From: Heloderma charlesbogerti
Lineage: Eukaryota; Chordata; Lepidosauria; Squamata; Helodermatidae
Reading direction: 5' to 3'
DNA: 64,000 nucleotides
Assembly: GCA_026122225.1 (NCBI GenBank)
Contig: JANEZZ010000295.1
Coordinates: 1 to 64,000 of the forward strand
The position numbers and the translations under genes are program-made. Within the stretch, counting starts at the first letter, position 1. Every line of letters begins with the position of its first letter. Positions 1 to 12,600 of the stretch are shown here, in pieces. The notes under the pieces were generated by a model, which did not search any database, had not been told where the DNA came from, and saw only the letters and a program-made list of their open reading frames with translations.

Positions 1-117
1 TGAAATGCGGATGATGATGGACTTCAATGGAAACAACAGGGGATATGCTTTTGTAACATTCTCCAACAAACAAGAGGCCAAGAATGCAATCAGGCAACTG
101 AACAATTATGAAATCAG
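1..117 (+). CDS. A1CF: A1CF exon a: end of RRM1
   Basis: The frame starts at base 2; base 1 is the last base of a codon. It encodes the RRM1 RNP1 motif RGYAFVTF and ends in NNYEI plus two bases of an arginine codon. The donor GTAAGC starts at 118. The exon is cut by the window edge, so its acceptor is not visible. The split arginine is completed by the G at 6125. Confidence 0.96.
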
Positions 118-3100
118 GTAAGCCTAGTTTACTTATTTTAATTTAGTGTAATTGTGTCCCACTTTTCGACTGATGTCCTGAAAGTGGCTCCCAATATTAA
201 TAAATGCAACAAATACAATAGAAGTCGCACTCTTAAAATACACTTAAAACAAAAGCAATCAGAAGAAAATAGGAAACGGCCTTATACTGAGTCAGACCAT
301 TGGTCTACCTAGCTCAGTACTGACTACACCAGCCTTCCCCAACGTGGCATCTTCCAGATGTGTTGGACTACAACTCCCATCATCCCAGCCACATTGGCAT
401 ATGGGAGTTGTAGATCAATACATCTGGAAGGAGCCATGTTGCGGAAGGCTGGTCTACACTGACTGATAGAGCAGGAGCAGGCACCTGGTGTTACCCTGAG
501 TTGCCTCCTTTTCTCTCCTGTTTCTTCCTACAGGGCAATTGGTTGTAGATGACCCTATGGAGCAGGGGACACTCCAGCTGCTTTTCTTCCCCAGGAAGAA
601 GGAAGAACAGTTGTATTATATACCTAAGACTAAAATCTAATTAACAAATTAGCTTGCTTCTCCATATACCATAGATGAGGGGTCCCCAACTTTTTTGGAC
701 CTGTAGGCACATTTGGGAATTTGAGAAATTGTTGTGGCCACCATCACAAAATGGCTCCCATGGAGGATTGGCTAGTCACATAATGGCTGCCATGGGGTCC
801 TAGCTAGTTAAAGGTGAGCTAAAGAGGGGCAGGGGAAAGAAATAGTGGCTAGAGGCTTGGAGGGAGGGGTACAGCAAGGCAAAGGGGTGGAAAAAGAGCA
901 AGGCTAGAGGGTAGGAGGGAGGGGGAAATAGCAAGACAAAGGGGTAGAGAGGAGAGAAAGAGCAAGGATAGAGGATAGGGAAAGAAAGAAGACTGCCCTA
1001 ACATTTTCCAAGGTTTTTCTTAAAACATTTTCTTTAAAGGGGCAGGGAGGGGAGAGCTTCATGTGAGCCATCGGAGGTCCCCACAGGTGAGTGCTGTGTT
1101 GGGGACCCCTGCTGTAGACATTTCTGCATTAACAGGGGCATGTCCCATGTTATATTGAAATCATACTACGATTCACCAAGCCATCCCAATCAAACACACA
1201 CAGCGTGGCCAGGGCTTATGCTAGGGGTCCGTAACTGGACATCCCTAGGCTAGATCCATTCACCTGAGGGCCCACAGTTGCCAGCTAGAGTTAAGAAAGC
1301 TATGTAAGGGGAGTGGCATTTGTCGCAAACGGATTTTCCAGAATGCCAGTTTGGGAGTGGTAGGAGTTGACCCCTGACTCAATTCATAAAACACACACAA
1401 ATAATCATAACTGGTGTCAGGACTTTCATAGAATCATAGAATAGTAGGGTCGGAAGGGGCCTACAAGACCATCCAGTCCAACCCCCTGCTCAGTGCAGGA
1501 ATCCAAGTCAGAGCATCCCTAACAGATGGTTGTCCAGCCTCATCTTGAATGCCTCCAGCGTGGGAGAGCCCACCACCTCCCTAGGGAATTGGTTCCATTG
1601 TTGTATTGCTCTAACAGTCAGGAGGTTCTTCCTGATGTTCAGCCAGAATCTGGCTTCCTGTAACTTGAGCCCATTATTCCATGTCCTGCACTCTGGGATG
1701 ATCGAGAAGAGGTCCTGGCCTTCCTCTCTGTGACAACCTTTCAAGTACTTGAAGAGTGCGGTCATATCTCCCCTCAGTCTTCTCAAGGCTAAATATGCCC
1801 AGTTCTTTCAGTCTCTCTTCATAAGGCTTTGTTTCCAGTCCCCTGTTCATCTTCGTTGCCCTCCTCTGAACCCTCTCTAGTTTGTCTGCATCCTTCTTAA
1901 AGTGTGGCACCCAGAACTGGACACAGTACTCCAGATGAGGCCTAAACAGTACTGAGTAGAGGGGAACTAGTATTTCATGTGATTTGGAAGCTATGCTTCT
2001 ATTAATGCAGCCCAAAAGAGCATTTGCCTTTTTTGCAGCCACATCACATTGTTGGCTCATATTCAACTTGTGATCTACAACAATTCCAAGATCCTTCTCG
2101 CTTGTAGTGTAGTTGAGCCACGTATCCCCCATCTTGGATACATTTGGTTTCTTTTTCCTAGGTGCAGAACTTGGCATTTATCCCTATTAAATGTCATTCT
2201 GTTGTTTTCTGCCCAGCACTCCAGTCTATCCAGATCACTTTGAATTTTGTTTCTGTCTTCCAAAGTATTAGCTATCCCGCCCAATTTTGTGTCATCTGCA
2301 AATTTGATCAGCATTCCCTGCACCTCCTCCTCCAAGTCATTAATCAAAATGTTGAAGAGCACTGGGCCCAGGACTGAGCCCTGCAGTACCCCGCTTGTTA
2401 CCTCTCCCCAATTTGAGAAGATCCCATTGATAAGCACTCTTTGAGTCCGATTCTGTAGCCAACTGTGGATCCACCAGATTGTTGTTTCATCTAGCCCACT
2501 TTGAGCTAGTTTGCTCATCAGGATATCATGGGGCACTTTGTCGAAAGCTTTGCTGAAGTTGAGGTACATTATGTCCACAGCATTCCCACATTCCACAAGG
2601 GAGGTTACTTAATCAAAAAATGAGATCAGATTCATCAGGTAGGATTTGTTCTTGACAAATCCATGTTGGCTTCGAGTATTCACTGCATTGTTTTCAAGGT
2701 GCTTACATAATCTGCTCCAGAATTTTCCCAGGGATTGATGTCAGGCTGACTAGTCTGTAGTTCCCAGGTTCCTCCTTTTTACCCTTTTTGAAGATAGGGA
2801 CAACATTAGCCCTCCTCCAGTCATCTGGCACTTCACCTGTCCTCCATGATTTCTCAAAGATAACAGACAGTGGCTCTGAGAGTTCTTCTGCCAGTTCCTT
2901 TATTACTCTAGGGTGCAGTTCATCTGGCCCTGGAGATTTTGAACGCATTCAAAGTAATTAGTTGTTCCTTGACCATATGCCTCTCGATCTCAAGCTGCAA
3001 TCCTGCCCCTTCAGCCTGTACTTCGCCTTTGCCAGGGGGGTCATGTACCCTCTTTTGGGAGAAGACTGAGCCAAAGTAGGAATTGAGCACTTCTGCCTTT

Positions 3101-6100
3101 TCTTTGTCATCTGTTATCAATTTGCCATCCTTATTTAATAGCTGAACCACCATTTCTTTCCTCTTCCTTTTACTATGAATGTAGCTGAAGAAAGCCTTTT
3201 TGTTGCTTTTAGCATCCCTCGCTAACCTTCGCTCATTCTCAGCTTTAGCCTTCCTGACGCCATCCCTGCAATTCTGTGCTACCTGCCTGTACTCTTCCTT
3301 TGTTGCTTGGCCTTCTTTCCACTTCCTATATGTGTCCTTTTTTGTTTTCAGGTCTGGCTTCATCTGTTGTCATCGACCTTTTCTTCTTGTTGGAATTGTG
3401 CCTTTAGAATTTCTTTTTTAAAAACTCCCAGCCATCTTGGACTCCTTTTCTCACTAGAGTCGCTTGCCATGGGACCTTACGTATCATTGTTCTGAGTTTA
3501 TTAAAATCAGCTTTCCTAAAATCCAGGGTACGCATTTGACTACACTCGGCTTTTGCTTCCCTTAGAACCAAGAACTCAAGTATAACATGGTCGCTTTCCC
3601 CCAGAGTTCCTGTAACTGCTACTCTTTCCACTAAGTCATCTTGGTTAGTTAGGATCAAGTCAAGGATAGCCAATCCTCTGATTCCTTCCTCTACTTTCTG
3701 TAGGAGGAAGTTATCCGACACACAAGTCGGGAATTTCCTGGAGGGGCCATGTTTTGCAGAATTGTCTCCCAACAAGTATTGGGGAAATTGAAGTCCCCCA
3801 TTACTGCTACATCATGCTTCCTTGAAACATTGGCTATTTGCTTTTCAAAAGTTTCATCCTCGACTTCTCCTTGATTGGGTGGCCGGTAGTAGACTCTGAC
3901 CACCAGGTTCCTTTTATTCTTTGCTCCATTTATTTTAACCCAGATGCTCTCGATGGGGCTACTAAGCTCATCCTCCTGTATTTCTGTGCAGAGATATGTA
4001 TTTTTCACATATAGTGCAACCCCACCTCCCTTTCTGCTCCTCCTGTTCTTTTTGAACAAGTTATATCCTTCAATTGCTGTATTCCAGTCATGAGAGTCAT
4101 CCCACCAAGTCTCCATTACATCTATCAAGTCATAATTTCCTTCCTGTATTAAGAGTTCAAGTTCATTCTGTTTGTTTCCCATACTCTGGGCATTAGTATA
4201 TAGACATTGAAGACCATGTGCTTCATGGTCTGGCTTTCTTCCTACATGTTTGTGAAGTCTATTATTGGGCGCTATTCAAGCTGTTCTCTGCATTGCAGTG
4301 CATGAGCCTTTGTCCATTGTTACCCCAAACTTTATGTCTACCTTCCCCGTAGGATTCAGTTTAAAGCCCTCCTGATAAAGTTCTTCATGCTGTGGCCAAA
4401 CACATTCTTCCCAGCCTTTGTGAGGTGCAACCCATCCCTTGCCAACAGCCCATCTTCCAGGAAGTATAGCCCGGGGTCCCAGAATCCAAATCTCTCTCGT
4501 CAGCACCACCTTCGTAGCCAATCATTCACCCGGAGTATTTTTCTTTCCCTTTCTATCCCTCTTCTGACTACTGGAAGGATGGATGAGAAAAATATCTGGG
4601 CCCCAAAGTTCTTGAGTTGCCTTCCCAAAGCTTCAAAGTCTGACGTGATTTCTTCATATCTCTGCTTGGTGGTATCATTTGTTCCCACATGGATGAGAAG
4701 AAAGGGATACCTGTCAGTGGGCTTTATGAGTGCAGGCAACCCTTCAGTCACATCTCTAATCCAACTTCCCGGGAGACAGCATACCTGGCGAGTCCACGGG
4801 TCTTCACGACATACTTGGGTTTTTATCCCACGCAGCAAGGAGTCTCCCACTACTACCACTCTTCTCTTCTTGTTGTTGTAGGCCTTGGTTTCATCACCTC
4901 TGCTTGACTGATCTTCAGCCTCTTGCTCGCTCTCATGCAGGTTCCCCTGTAATTCTTCCTCTGCAGGCTGTCCTCCAGTCTCATCCTCAAGTACCTGGAA
5001 ATGGTTCCCTAGTTCCACTGCCTCCACTGGTGCAGAGTGGCTTCTAGTTCTTCTGCTCCTGTCACCCTTTTCCAAGGAGTATCCTCTACTTCATTTTTCC
5101 TCACCTCAGCATTTCCCTCTTCTGCCTCAGCTTGCTGTTGCTCTTCTAGCTCCTGTACTTCACTTTGCTGCTGTAGTTCCACCATTATGTCCAAGAATTC
5201 TTCGTGTTCTCTTATTCCCTGGAGGGTCACTAGTTGCCGTTCCTGTCCTCTTACTTTTCGTTCCAGCATTGTGATCAGCTTGCACTTGTTGCACGTGTAG
5301 GCCATGTTGTTCTCAGGCAAGAAAACAAACATTGCACACACTTTGCAGGTCACCACCACTGGAGAGTCTTGTCCTTCCATAGCCTGTTTTCCTTTTTGTG
5401 TCTGGCTTTCTGATTGTTCTAGAGTAGCCTGTGCCTGGCCGTTACTCACTGGGGGTTAAAAACAGAGTCCCACTGGTATGGAAGTGTGTGTTACAAGACA
5501 AATAAATGAAAAAAAAGTTTGAAAAAAAATGTTAGGGGCCTCCCCCTTGATCTCCCCTGTTGAACTCCCCTGGCCAACTCCTGTTTGCTCCCCCTGTTCA
5601 CTCACTCTGATCGCTCGCTCTCTGGGAGCTTGCTTGCTTCTGTAGTCCCTGGATCAGCTGGAGCAGCTTCCTCTGCTCTACTCTGCTCATCTGGGAGGCA
5701 AGAAACAGACTTTATTGTTATGATGATGATGAAATTAGGATGCCTAATTGAGGGGCATGTTTTCAAGAATTTCTTATCACTGAAAAATACATGCATGTTG
5801 GTTATGTATAACCAAACTCAGATTGCATTAGATGTTCTGTAAAAACCTTCACTTTTAAAAATTTAGATGGGAAATAACTTTCAGTAAAGTATCCCTAATA
5901 TAGCCCCTCCCCCACAAATCTGAATCTGATTGCTAAATAATAATTAATAATTGGAATTCTGAAGCCCTTTATATTTTAAGGGCTGGTTTACTTATCAGTT
6001 GGCTGCCTAGACTGTTCAGAGGGTTTGGCCTGGCTGCACAGGTCCTAAACTGTAGTCACAATGGAGATTTCTCAAAGAACTAAGCCTGTTTCACCACAAA

Positions 6101-6631
6101 AATGGAACTGTTCTTTGTATGCAGGAACGGTCGACTCCTAGGGGTTTGTGCCAGTGTAGACAACTGCCGTTTATTTGTAGGAGGAATCCCTAAAACCAAG
6201 AAAAGGGAAGAAATTTTAGTAGAGATGAGGAAAGTTACAGACGGTGTCGTTGATGTCATCGTGTATCCCAGTGCAGCCGATAAAGCCAAAAACCGTGGAT
6301 TCGCTTTTGTGGAATATGGAAGCCATCGGGCAGCAGCTATGGCAAGACGAAAACTGCTACCAGGTAATGGGACTAAAATTACCGTAATGTTGCAGTATAG
6401 AGAATAGAAAGGGACAGGAGGTGGCCACCAGTGGAGGCTGGTGGCTCTGATTTCAGTGGGGCTGTGAATCCATTCTGGGTTTTCGTCAGAACCAGACAGA
6501 ACTCTAACTGAGCTATCCAAGGTGCTGGCCCCATTTAGGGGACAGGGTTCAGCACCTTGGAAGCTTCTTTAGAGTTCACCAAATTGGAACCACCAGCCTC
6601 CACAACCCAGGCAACCAAATGTGCTGTGATC

Positions 6632-6663
<32 letters not shown>

Positions 6664-9600
6664 CGTGCGTGCGTGCGTGCATGCGTGCGAGTTAAGGATA
6701 TGCAATCCAGTATTGGGCCATATTTCCCACCAAGGCTCCAGATTAGCCAATATTTAAAGGTAACCTCATGGGTTTGCTTGCTGGGAACTGGTTCGGCAGT
6801 CAGGTAGGCATTTGCATGTTTTCGTAGTTACATGGGAGCAATGCCCTTTAATCTGACCAATAGAGTAAGCATGTTCACAGTCACTCAGGCCCTGCAGCAA
6901 CCATGCAGGGCATGATCATCATTTGGCTGCAAATGCAGCTGCTTATAGAGCAGAATGGTTTTTGGAGACAAGATGACAGGATAATATCAATAGAAGATCC
7001 AGTATGTCTGAGCTCTTCTGTAGCAAGATATAAGTTCATTTTAGCCACAACTCTCCATAGAGAAAGCCCTCTCTCTTCTCCTCCTCCCCAAATCACTCAC
7101 TTCTTATATTTATTTTAAATTAACTATGGAACTCCAATTGCTTCACAGGAAGGATACAATTATGGGGACATCCTATAGCTGTCGATTGGGCAGAACCCGA
7201 GGTTGAGGTTGATGAAGACACAATGTCATCAGTTAAAATCCTCTATGTGCGGAATCTTATGCTATCAACCACTGAAGAGACAATTGAAAAAGAATTCAAC
7301 AATGTTAAACCAGGTAAAAGAAAGGGAAAAATGGGGTAGCTTGCTCAGAGTTTGTCGGTAAATAAATACAGGGTGCAAAATAAAGTGGGAAACTGTAATT
7401 CTGGGTGAAATATTTTTTCATTTGTGGGGATGTCAGGAAAAGAGACAAAGCAGCTGTTTTATTTACATGAAAAATGTTTCAGGTGTTGAATGTTTTCCCC
7501 ACAACTTAGATGCTACTGTTGGAATACTAGTCACTTCACCCCACCACAATACAATGCTAAACACTATGAGAGCTTTTTGTGTGTGCATATGATAAGAAGA
7601 TTAAAAAAAAACACAACACAATCGTAATAAAATGCATTTCATAAAGTGAGGAGAAAACCCCAAAATGAATGGGGGGATTACAGCCCTATCCATTCTCCTG
7701 GACCTCTCGGTGGCTTTAGTGATCAACCAAGATATCCTGTTGGACTTCTTGGCAGAGCTGGGCTGTTCAATCATTCTGGTCTTTTTTGTCTTGTCGTCTC
7801 CAGAAGGTGGTGCTGGGGAATGACTGTTCAGTGGTCTTTGGCTTATGGTGCTCCACACAGTTCTGTCTTGTCCCGTATGTTATTTGATATCTACATGAAA
7901 TTGCTGGGAGAGGTCATCTGGAGCTTTGAAGCTGAGGTACCACCAATATGCTATTGACACTCAGCTCTATTGCTCTTCATCACCTAACACCAAGGAAGCG
8001 GTCGATACCCTTGAACACTGCCTGGGCTCGATGAGAGTAAACAAGCTGAGACTACATGCATATAAAATGGAGGTGCTGTTGGTTAGTAGAAAGTCTGGCT
8101 CAGGGACTGGGATTCCATTTGTTCTGGAAGGAGCCCCTGGACTTTCAGGTGGCGGCAGTGGCAAGGATTGTATTTGCATTTCATGCGCCAGCTGCAACCT
8201 CTCCTGAGTTGGTCTCATTTGGCAACAGTTATCCATGCCTTGGTCACATCATGTCTAGATTATTGTAATAGAGCTACCCTTGAAGAGTGTCTTGAAGTTT
8301 CAGTTAGTGCAGACTGCAGCAGCTAGGCTGTTAACCAGTACATGGAATCAACAGCATACTACCCAGATATTGAAAGATCAGCACTAGTTGCTGATAGTTT
8401 TCTGGGCGCAATTTAATGTGTTGTTTTTAACCTTTAAAGCCCTATATGGCTTAGGCCTGGCTATCTAAGAGATTGCCTGTCTCATTATGAACTTGTCCAG
8501 TTACTAACAAAAGCCCTTTTGAGGACACCATCACTCTCAGAGCTCCATTTGTCAGTGACACATAAAAGGGCTTTCTCCTGTATCACTTCCAAACTATGGA
8601 ATGCTCTCCCTTTAGAGTTACAATTGTCCCCTATAATATCAGCTTTTTGGAAAGGAGTTAAGACACTCTTTTTCATTTGTCCTTTTAAGAACGCAATCCT
8701 ATGCATGTTTAGACAGAAAAAAGTTCTACAACTCCCAGCGTGCCCCAGCCAGCGCATGCTGGAGTTGTAGGACATTTTTCTGTCTAAACATGCATACGAT
8801 TTCACCCTAAATTGCTTTTAATGGCTTGCCTTAATACTTTGGCATGGTTTTATTGCTGATGTTTATGGTTTTTATGGTCATATGGTATAATTGTTTTATT
8901 TTGATTTATTGTGCACCACCTTGATGACTTGTGTACAAAGGTGGTCTAAACATATTTTTTTACATAAATAAAAGCCTCATCTCTGAGCTCCTTCTCCTCT
9001 CACCTTGCTGTATTGAGTGAAACTGCCCTGCAAATGACTTCATGTTGTGTTGTGAATACAAAAAACACTGTAGTGTGAAGGAAAGCAACTTGTCCGTAAT
9101 TAAGAGTATTCGGAAAGTTTAAGGTCAGACGCCAATCCCTTTCAAGGATTTAATGACAGCAGAGATCAGTACCGTAATAATAGGGGATGTAGCAAAGACT
9201 ACAGTGTACCAAAGAGCAGTTATTTGGAAGACATGAGTTGCCTGCAAATTTACTGTTATACCAGATGTTGTTGTTTGTTTGTTTGTTTTTAAAAAGTGAG
9301 CAACTATTCCAGAAGGTGATTCTAGAGCCCTGGGCCACTGGCCTTTTAAGTTCCATGGGGTTGTCTTTTGTCTCCTATGCTGTAGATTCTACAGTGTAGA
9401 ACATTTATGTGAGAGGCCATACAGAAATTTAAGGTTCAGTGCCACCAATATGTGGAAGTATTCCAACTTTCTCCATCCCAGGAAATCTGTGGAAGTATTG
9501 AATCAGTGTATGGAGTCAGTAATGGGCTGGATGAGGGATAACACATTGAAACTTAATCCAGACAAGGCAGAGTTCTTGATCAATAGAACAGCCAATCTAG

Positions 9601-12600
9601 AAATAGGAATTCTGCCTGTGCTGGATGGGGTAGTGCTCCCCCTGAAAACATGGATTCATGGTTGGGGGGCTCTTCTGGATCCAGCTTTGGCCCTGGATGG
9701 CCAAGTGATATCAGTGACTGGAGGAGCCTTCAGCCAGCTTAGGCTGGTGCACCAGCTACAGCCATTTCTGGAGAAGGCAGACCTGGCCAAGGCAACGCAT
9801 GCCTGAGTTACATCATGGATGGACTACTGTAATGTTTTCTCCATGGGACTACCTTTGAAAAGGCCTGAAATCTTCTGTTTTGTCAAAATGTATCAATCAG
9901 GTTGTGAACTGGATCAAGAGTACATCAGCCTATAGCTATGCAAAAACTATTTGTTTCCAGGCCCACTTAAAAATGCTGGTTATGGCCTTTAAAGCCCTAC
10001 ATGGGCTTATTAAGATCATCCACAGCAGCCTTCCTCAACCTGATGCCCTCCAGGTGTTTTGGACTTCAACTCCCGTCAGCCCCAGCCAACATGGTCAATG
10101 GTAGGTAATGTTAGGAGTTGAAGTCCAAAACATCTGGAGGGCACCAGGTTGGGGAAGGCTGCCCTATGAGAACAACACTACAGCATGACATCATCATCAT
10201 CATCATTATTATCATCATCACCATTTCTAATCCAACCAATAACTAATGTTCTCTGGGCAGATTACAAACAATTAAAAATATAAAAAGCAATACAAATATT
10301 TAAAAGAATAACTACAATATAATACCAAACAATAAACAGCACATAATGTTGTGCCCAGGGCATTCTTGGGGGAAAGAGATGGATGCATCAGACTGCAGTT
10401 GCTTTTAAACTGTTTCATTGCTGGCTTTTATTGTTGCTTGTTCCTTTTATATATTTGCTATTTCTATTGTGTTGCATTTTACTATATTTGTAAGCCACCT
10501 TGAGCTATATGAGGAAAGGTGGGGTAGATCTTCTAAATAAGCAAATAAATACAAAGAAAGAAATATATCAACTAAAACTCAGATTAGTTTAATAGTTCAT
10601 AGAAGAAAGCTACTTCCCATTTTTCTTGTGCAAACCCAGGATCTCAACTGGCACTTTAGCATCCTGAGCCTTCCAAAATCATTTCATAAACTATTACATA
10701 ATAATCAGCCAACAGTTGTACACAGCCATCAGAATGGAGATTAACAGCCATAAGACCTCAATTCCATTGCACAGAACTCAAAGCAAAAATTCTCCAGTGG
10801 CTCATTACAAGCCCAAAGCTAGGATACAGAAACAGAATGTTAAGAGAAGCAATTATATTCTACTTCACAAGTCAACACAGCTAAATAGATAGCTTCTGTT
10901 AGAGGACTGTTTAAAAAGCTCTATTTTTTCTTTTGGAAGATATAAGTGTGATTATTTAATATCACAATTCTATTTATTTAGATTTCTAATCTTCCCGATC
11001 CCTTAGAGCTCAGCAGCAAGTCACAATTTAAAACTTATAAAATATCTAAGCCAGAGCCAGCATCAGGGGTTGGCACTACTGGGCACCTGTATGCATGTTC
11101 AGTTTGTTGTCCAGATGCTAACTGCTGGTAGGCAACTTCAAGGCCTGTGCTGCTCTCCCTCCTATGGTTCTTTAACTTTAAACAAGACTTGGGCTAGGCA
11201 GCTCACTGAATAGAGCCGAGGTGGGCAGAAGGCACATTTCCAAGTGTTTTAGACCTCAACTCCCAGAAGCCCCTGCCAGCATGGCAAATGATCAGGAGTG
11301 CTGAGAGTTGAAATCCAAAACATTTGGTGATCTACTTTCTGCCCACCCCTGACACAGAGGACACCTTCAAACAGAGGACTGTCCACCTCTGAAATAGAGG
11401 ACATCTTCAAATGGAGGACTGTCCACCCCTGAAATAGAGGACACCTTCAAATAGAGGAGACCTGGCCACCCTAGGAATCAGAACCATAAACACAAAATGT
11501 CCAGAGCTCCCAAATCTACCATTTTCCAAGAGTACCACATGTTAGTCTACTCCATGGGCAAGTGGAAGACCTGGGGTTATATCCACCAGGAGTCCTACTT
11601 AGAGCAGACCTAGTGAAATGAATGGGACTTAAGTTAGACTAACATTACAACCCTTGGATTTTTTTTTAATTTCCACCCATCCAGAAAAAAGAAACAGACT
11701 TAAAATCTTGAGAAGAAAATCTGGAACATCAGACTGCTAAGGAATCAGGGAGTCCTTAAATGTTTGTTTTTAAAAAATTAGTTCAGGGTCAGCTGCAACT
11801 GAAGTTGTTCTTGTTTGGTTCCAGTTTAGGCCAATAAAGGTTCAGTAACCAACTGGTTCAGCTCCAGTTAACATGAGAGAATGTAAATATAAAGCATATT
11901 ATTTAATATGATCATGTAGACATGATGGTGTCCCTCTTCCCCTTTCCTTCCTCCAACAGGTCCACTGCAAACCCTTAGTTGGTCTCCTCCTCTCCCATCA
12001 GGATTTGTATTCACTCTTATCCTTTTGAATAGCGTTCTTTGATTCCTATCCCTGCTTTTCCTTTGTTCTGTAATCTTGTTATTTCCTGCCCCAATTTTTG
12101 GTTCACAGATTAATTCTTATATCAGACATATTCCTACTTTTATTTATTTGTTTGTTTATTTAAAACAAATTATATACCACCCTTTATCCACAGGATACCC
12201 AGGTAGTGTACACAGCATCAAAATCCAACAAGAAGTCCAAAGAGCAAACAAGCAAACATACACTAAAAAGCAAATTGAACAACAGGAACCCTTCAGCCAG
12301 CAAATCAAAGAGCAATGAATTCAGCTTAAAAATAACTTAGAAAAATAAAATGAAATATAGAATTCAAAAATATTTAAATGTTAAAATGTCTGGGTAAGAA
12401 GAAATGTTTTAACTTGGCATTGAAAGAAAAACATGTTTTTACATTTAGGCATATGTTCTCATTGCACTGTATGCCCAAAGTCCATTTGTTAGACACCAAA
12501 TATGTCTTATGTTGTCTATCTTGTATTGTTGAAGCACCTTCCTTATGTGTTGTATGTTCATCCCTTCCATGTCATAATGTGTATGTTGACCAAGCCCCAG

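Larger units (their letters stand above)
1428..5700 (-). mobile_element. Nearly full-length CR1 LINE
   Basis: Antisense to A1CF, in its first visible intron. The 3' end carries the CR1 hallmark of short ATTCTATG repeats (plus-strand view 1428-1445) next to the conserved tail CCAGTCCAACCCCCTGC. Reading 5' to 3' on the minus strand there is a GC-rich leader (about 5700-5460), ORF1 with a zinc-binding segment and an esterase domain, then ORF2 with endonuclease and reverse transcriptase. Both are frameshifted. The 5' boundary is approximate and no target-site duplication was identified; CR1 often lacks a clear one. Confidence 0.9.

Noticed and set aside
1530..5300. Plus-strand frames across the CR1 element
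   Set aside because: Antisense shadows of the CR1 ORFs, with no host-gene similarity.
6102..6407. Independent 101-codon gene starting at 6102
   Set aside because: It is A1CF exon b read from an upstream intronic ATG and into the following intron; splice sites and frame place the exon at 6125-6363.
11340..11460. CRISPR-like array of three units
   Set aside because: Adjacent tandem units without unique spacers, in a vertebrate transposon.
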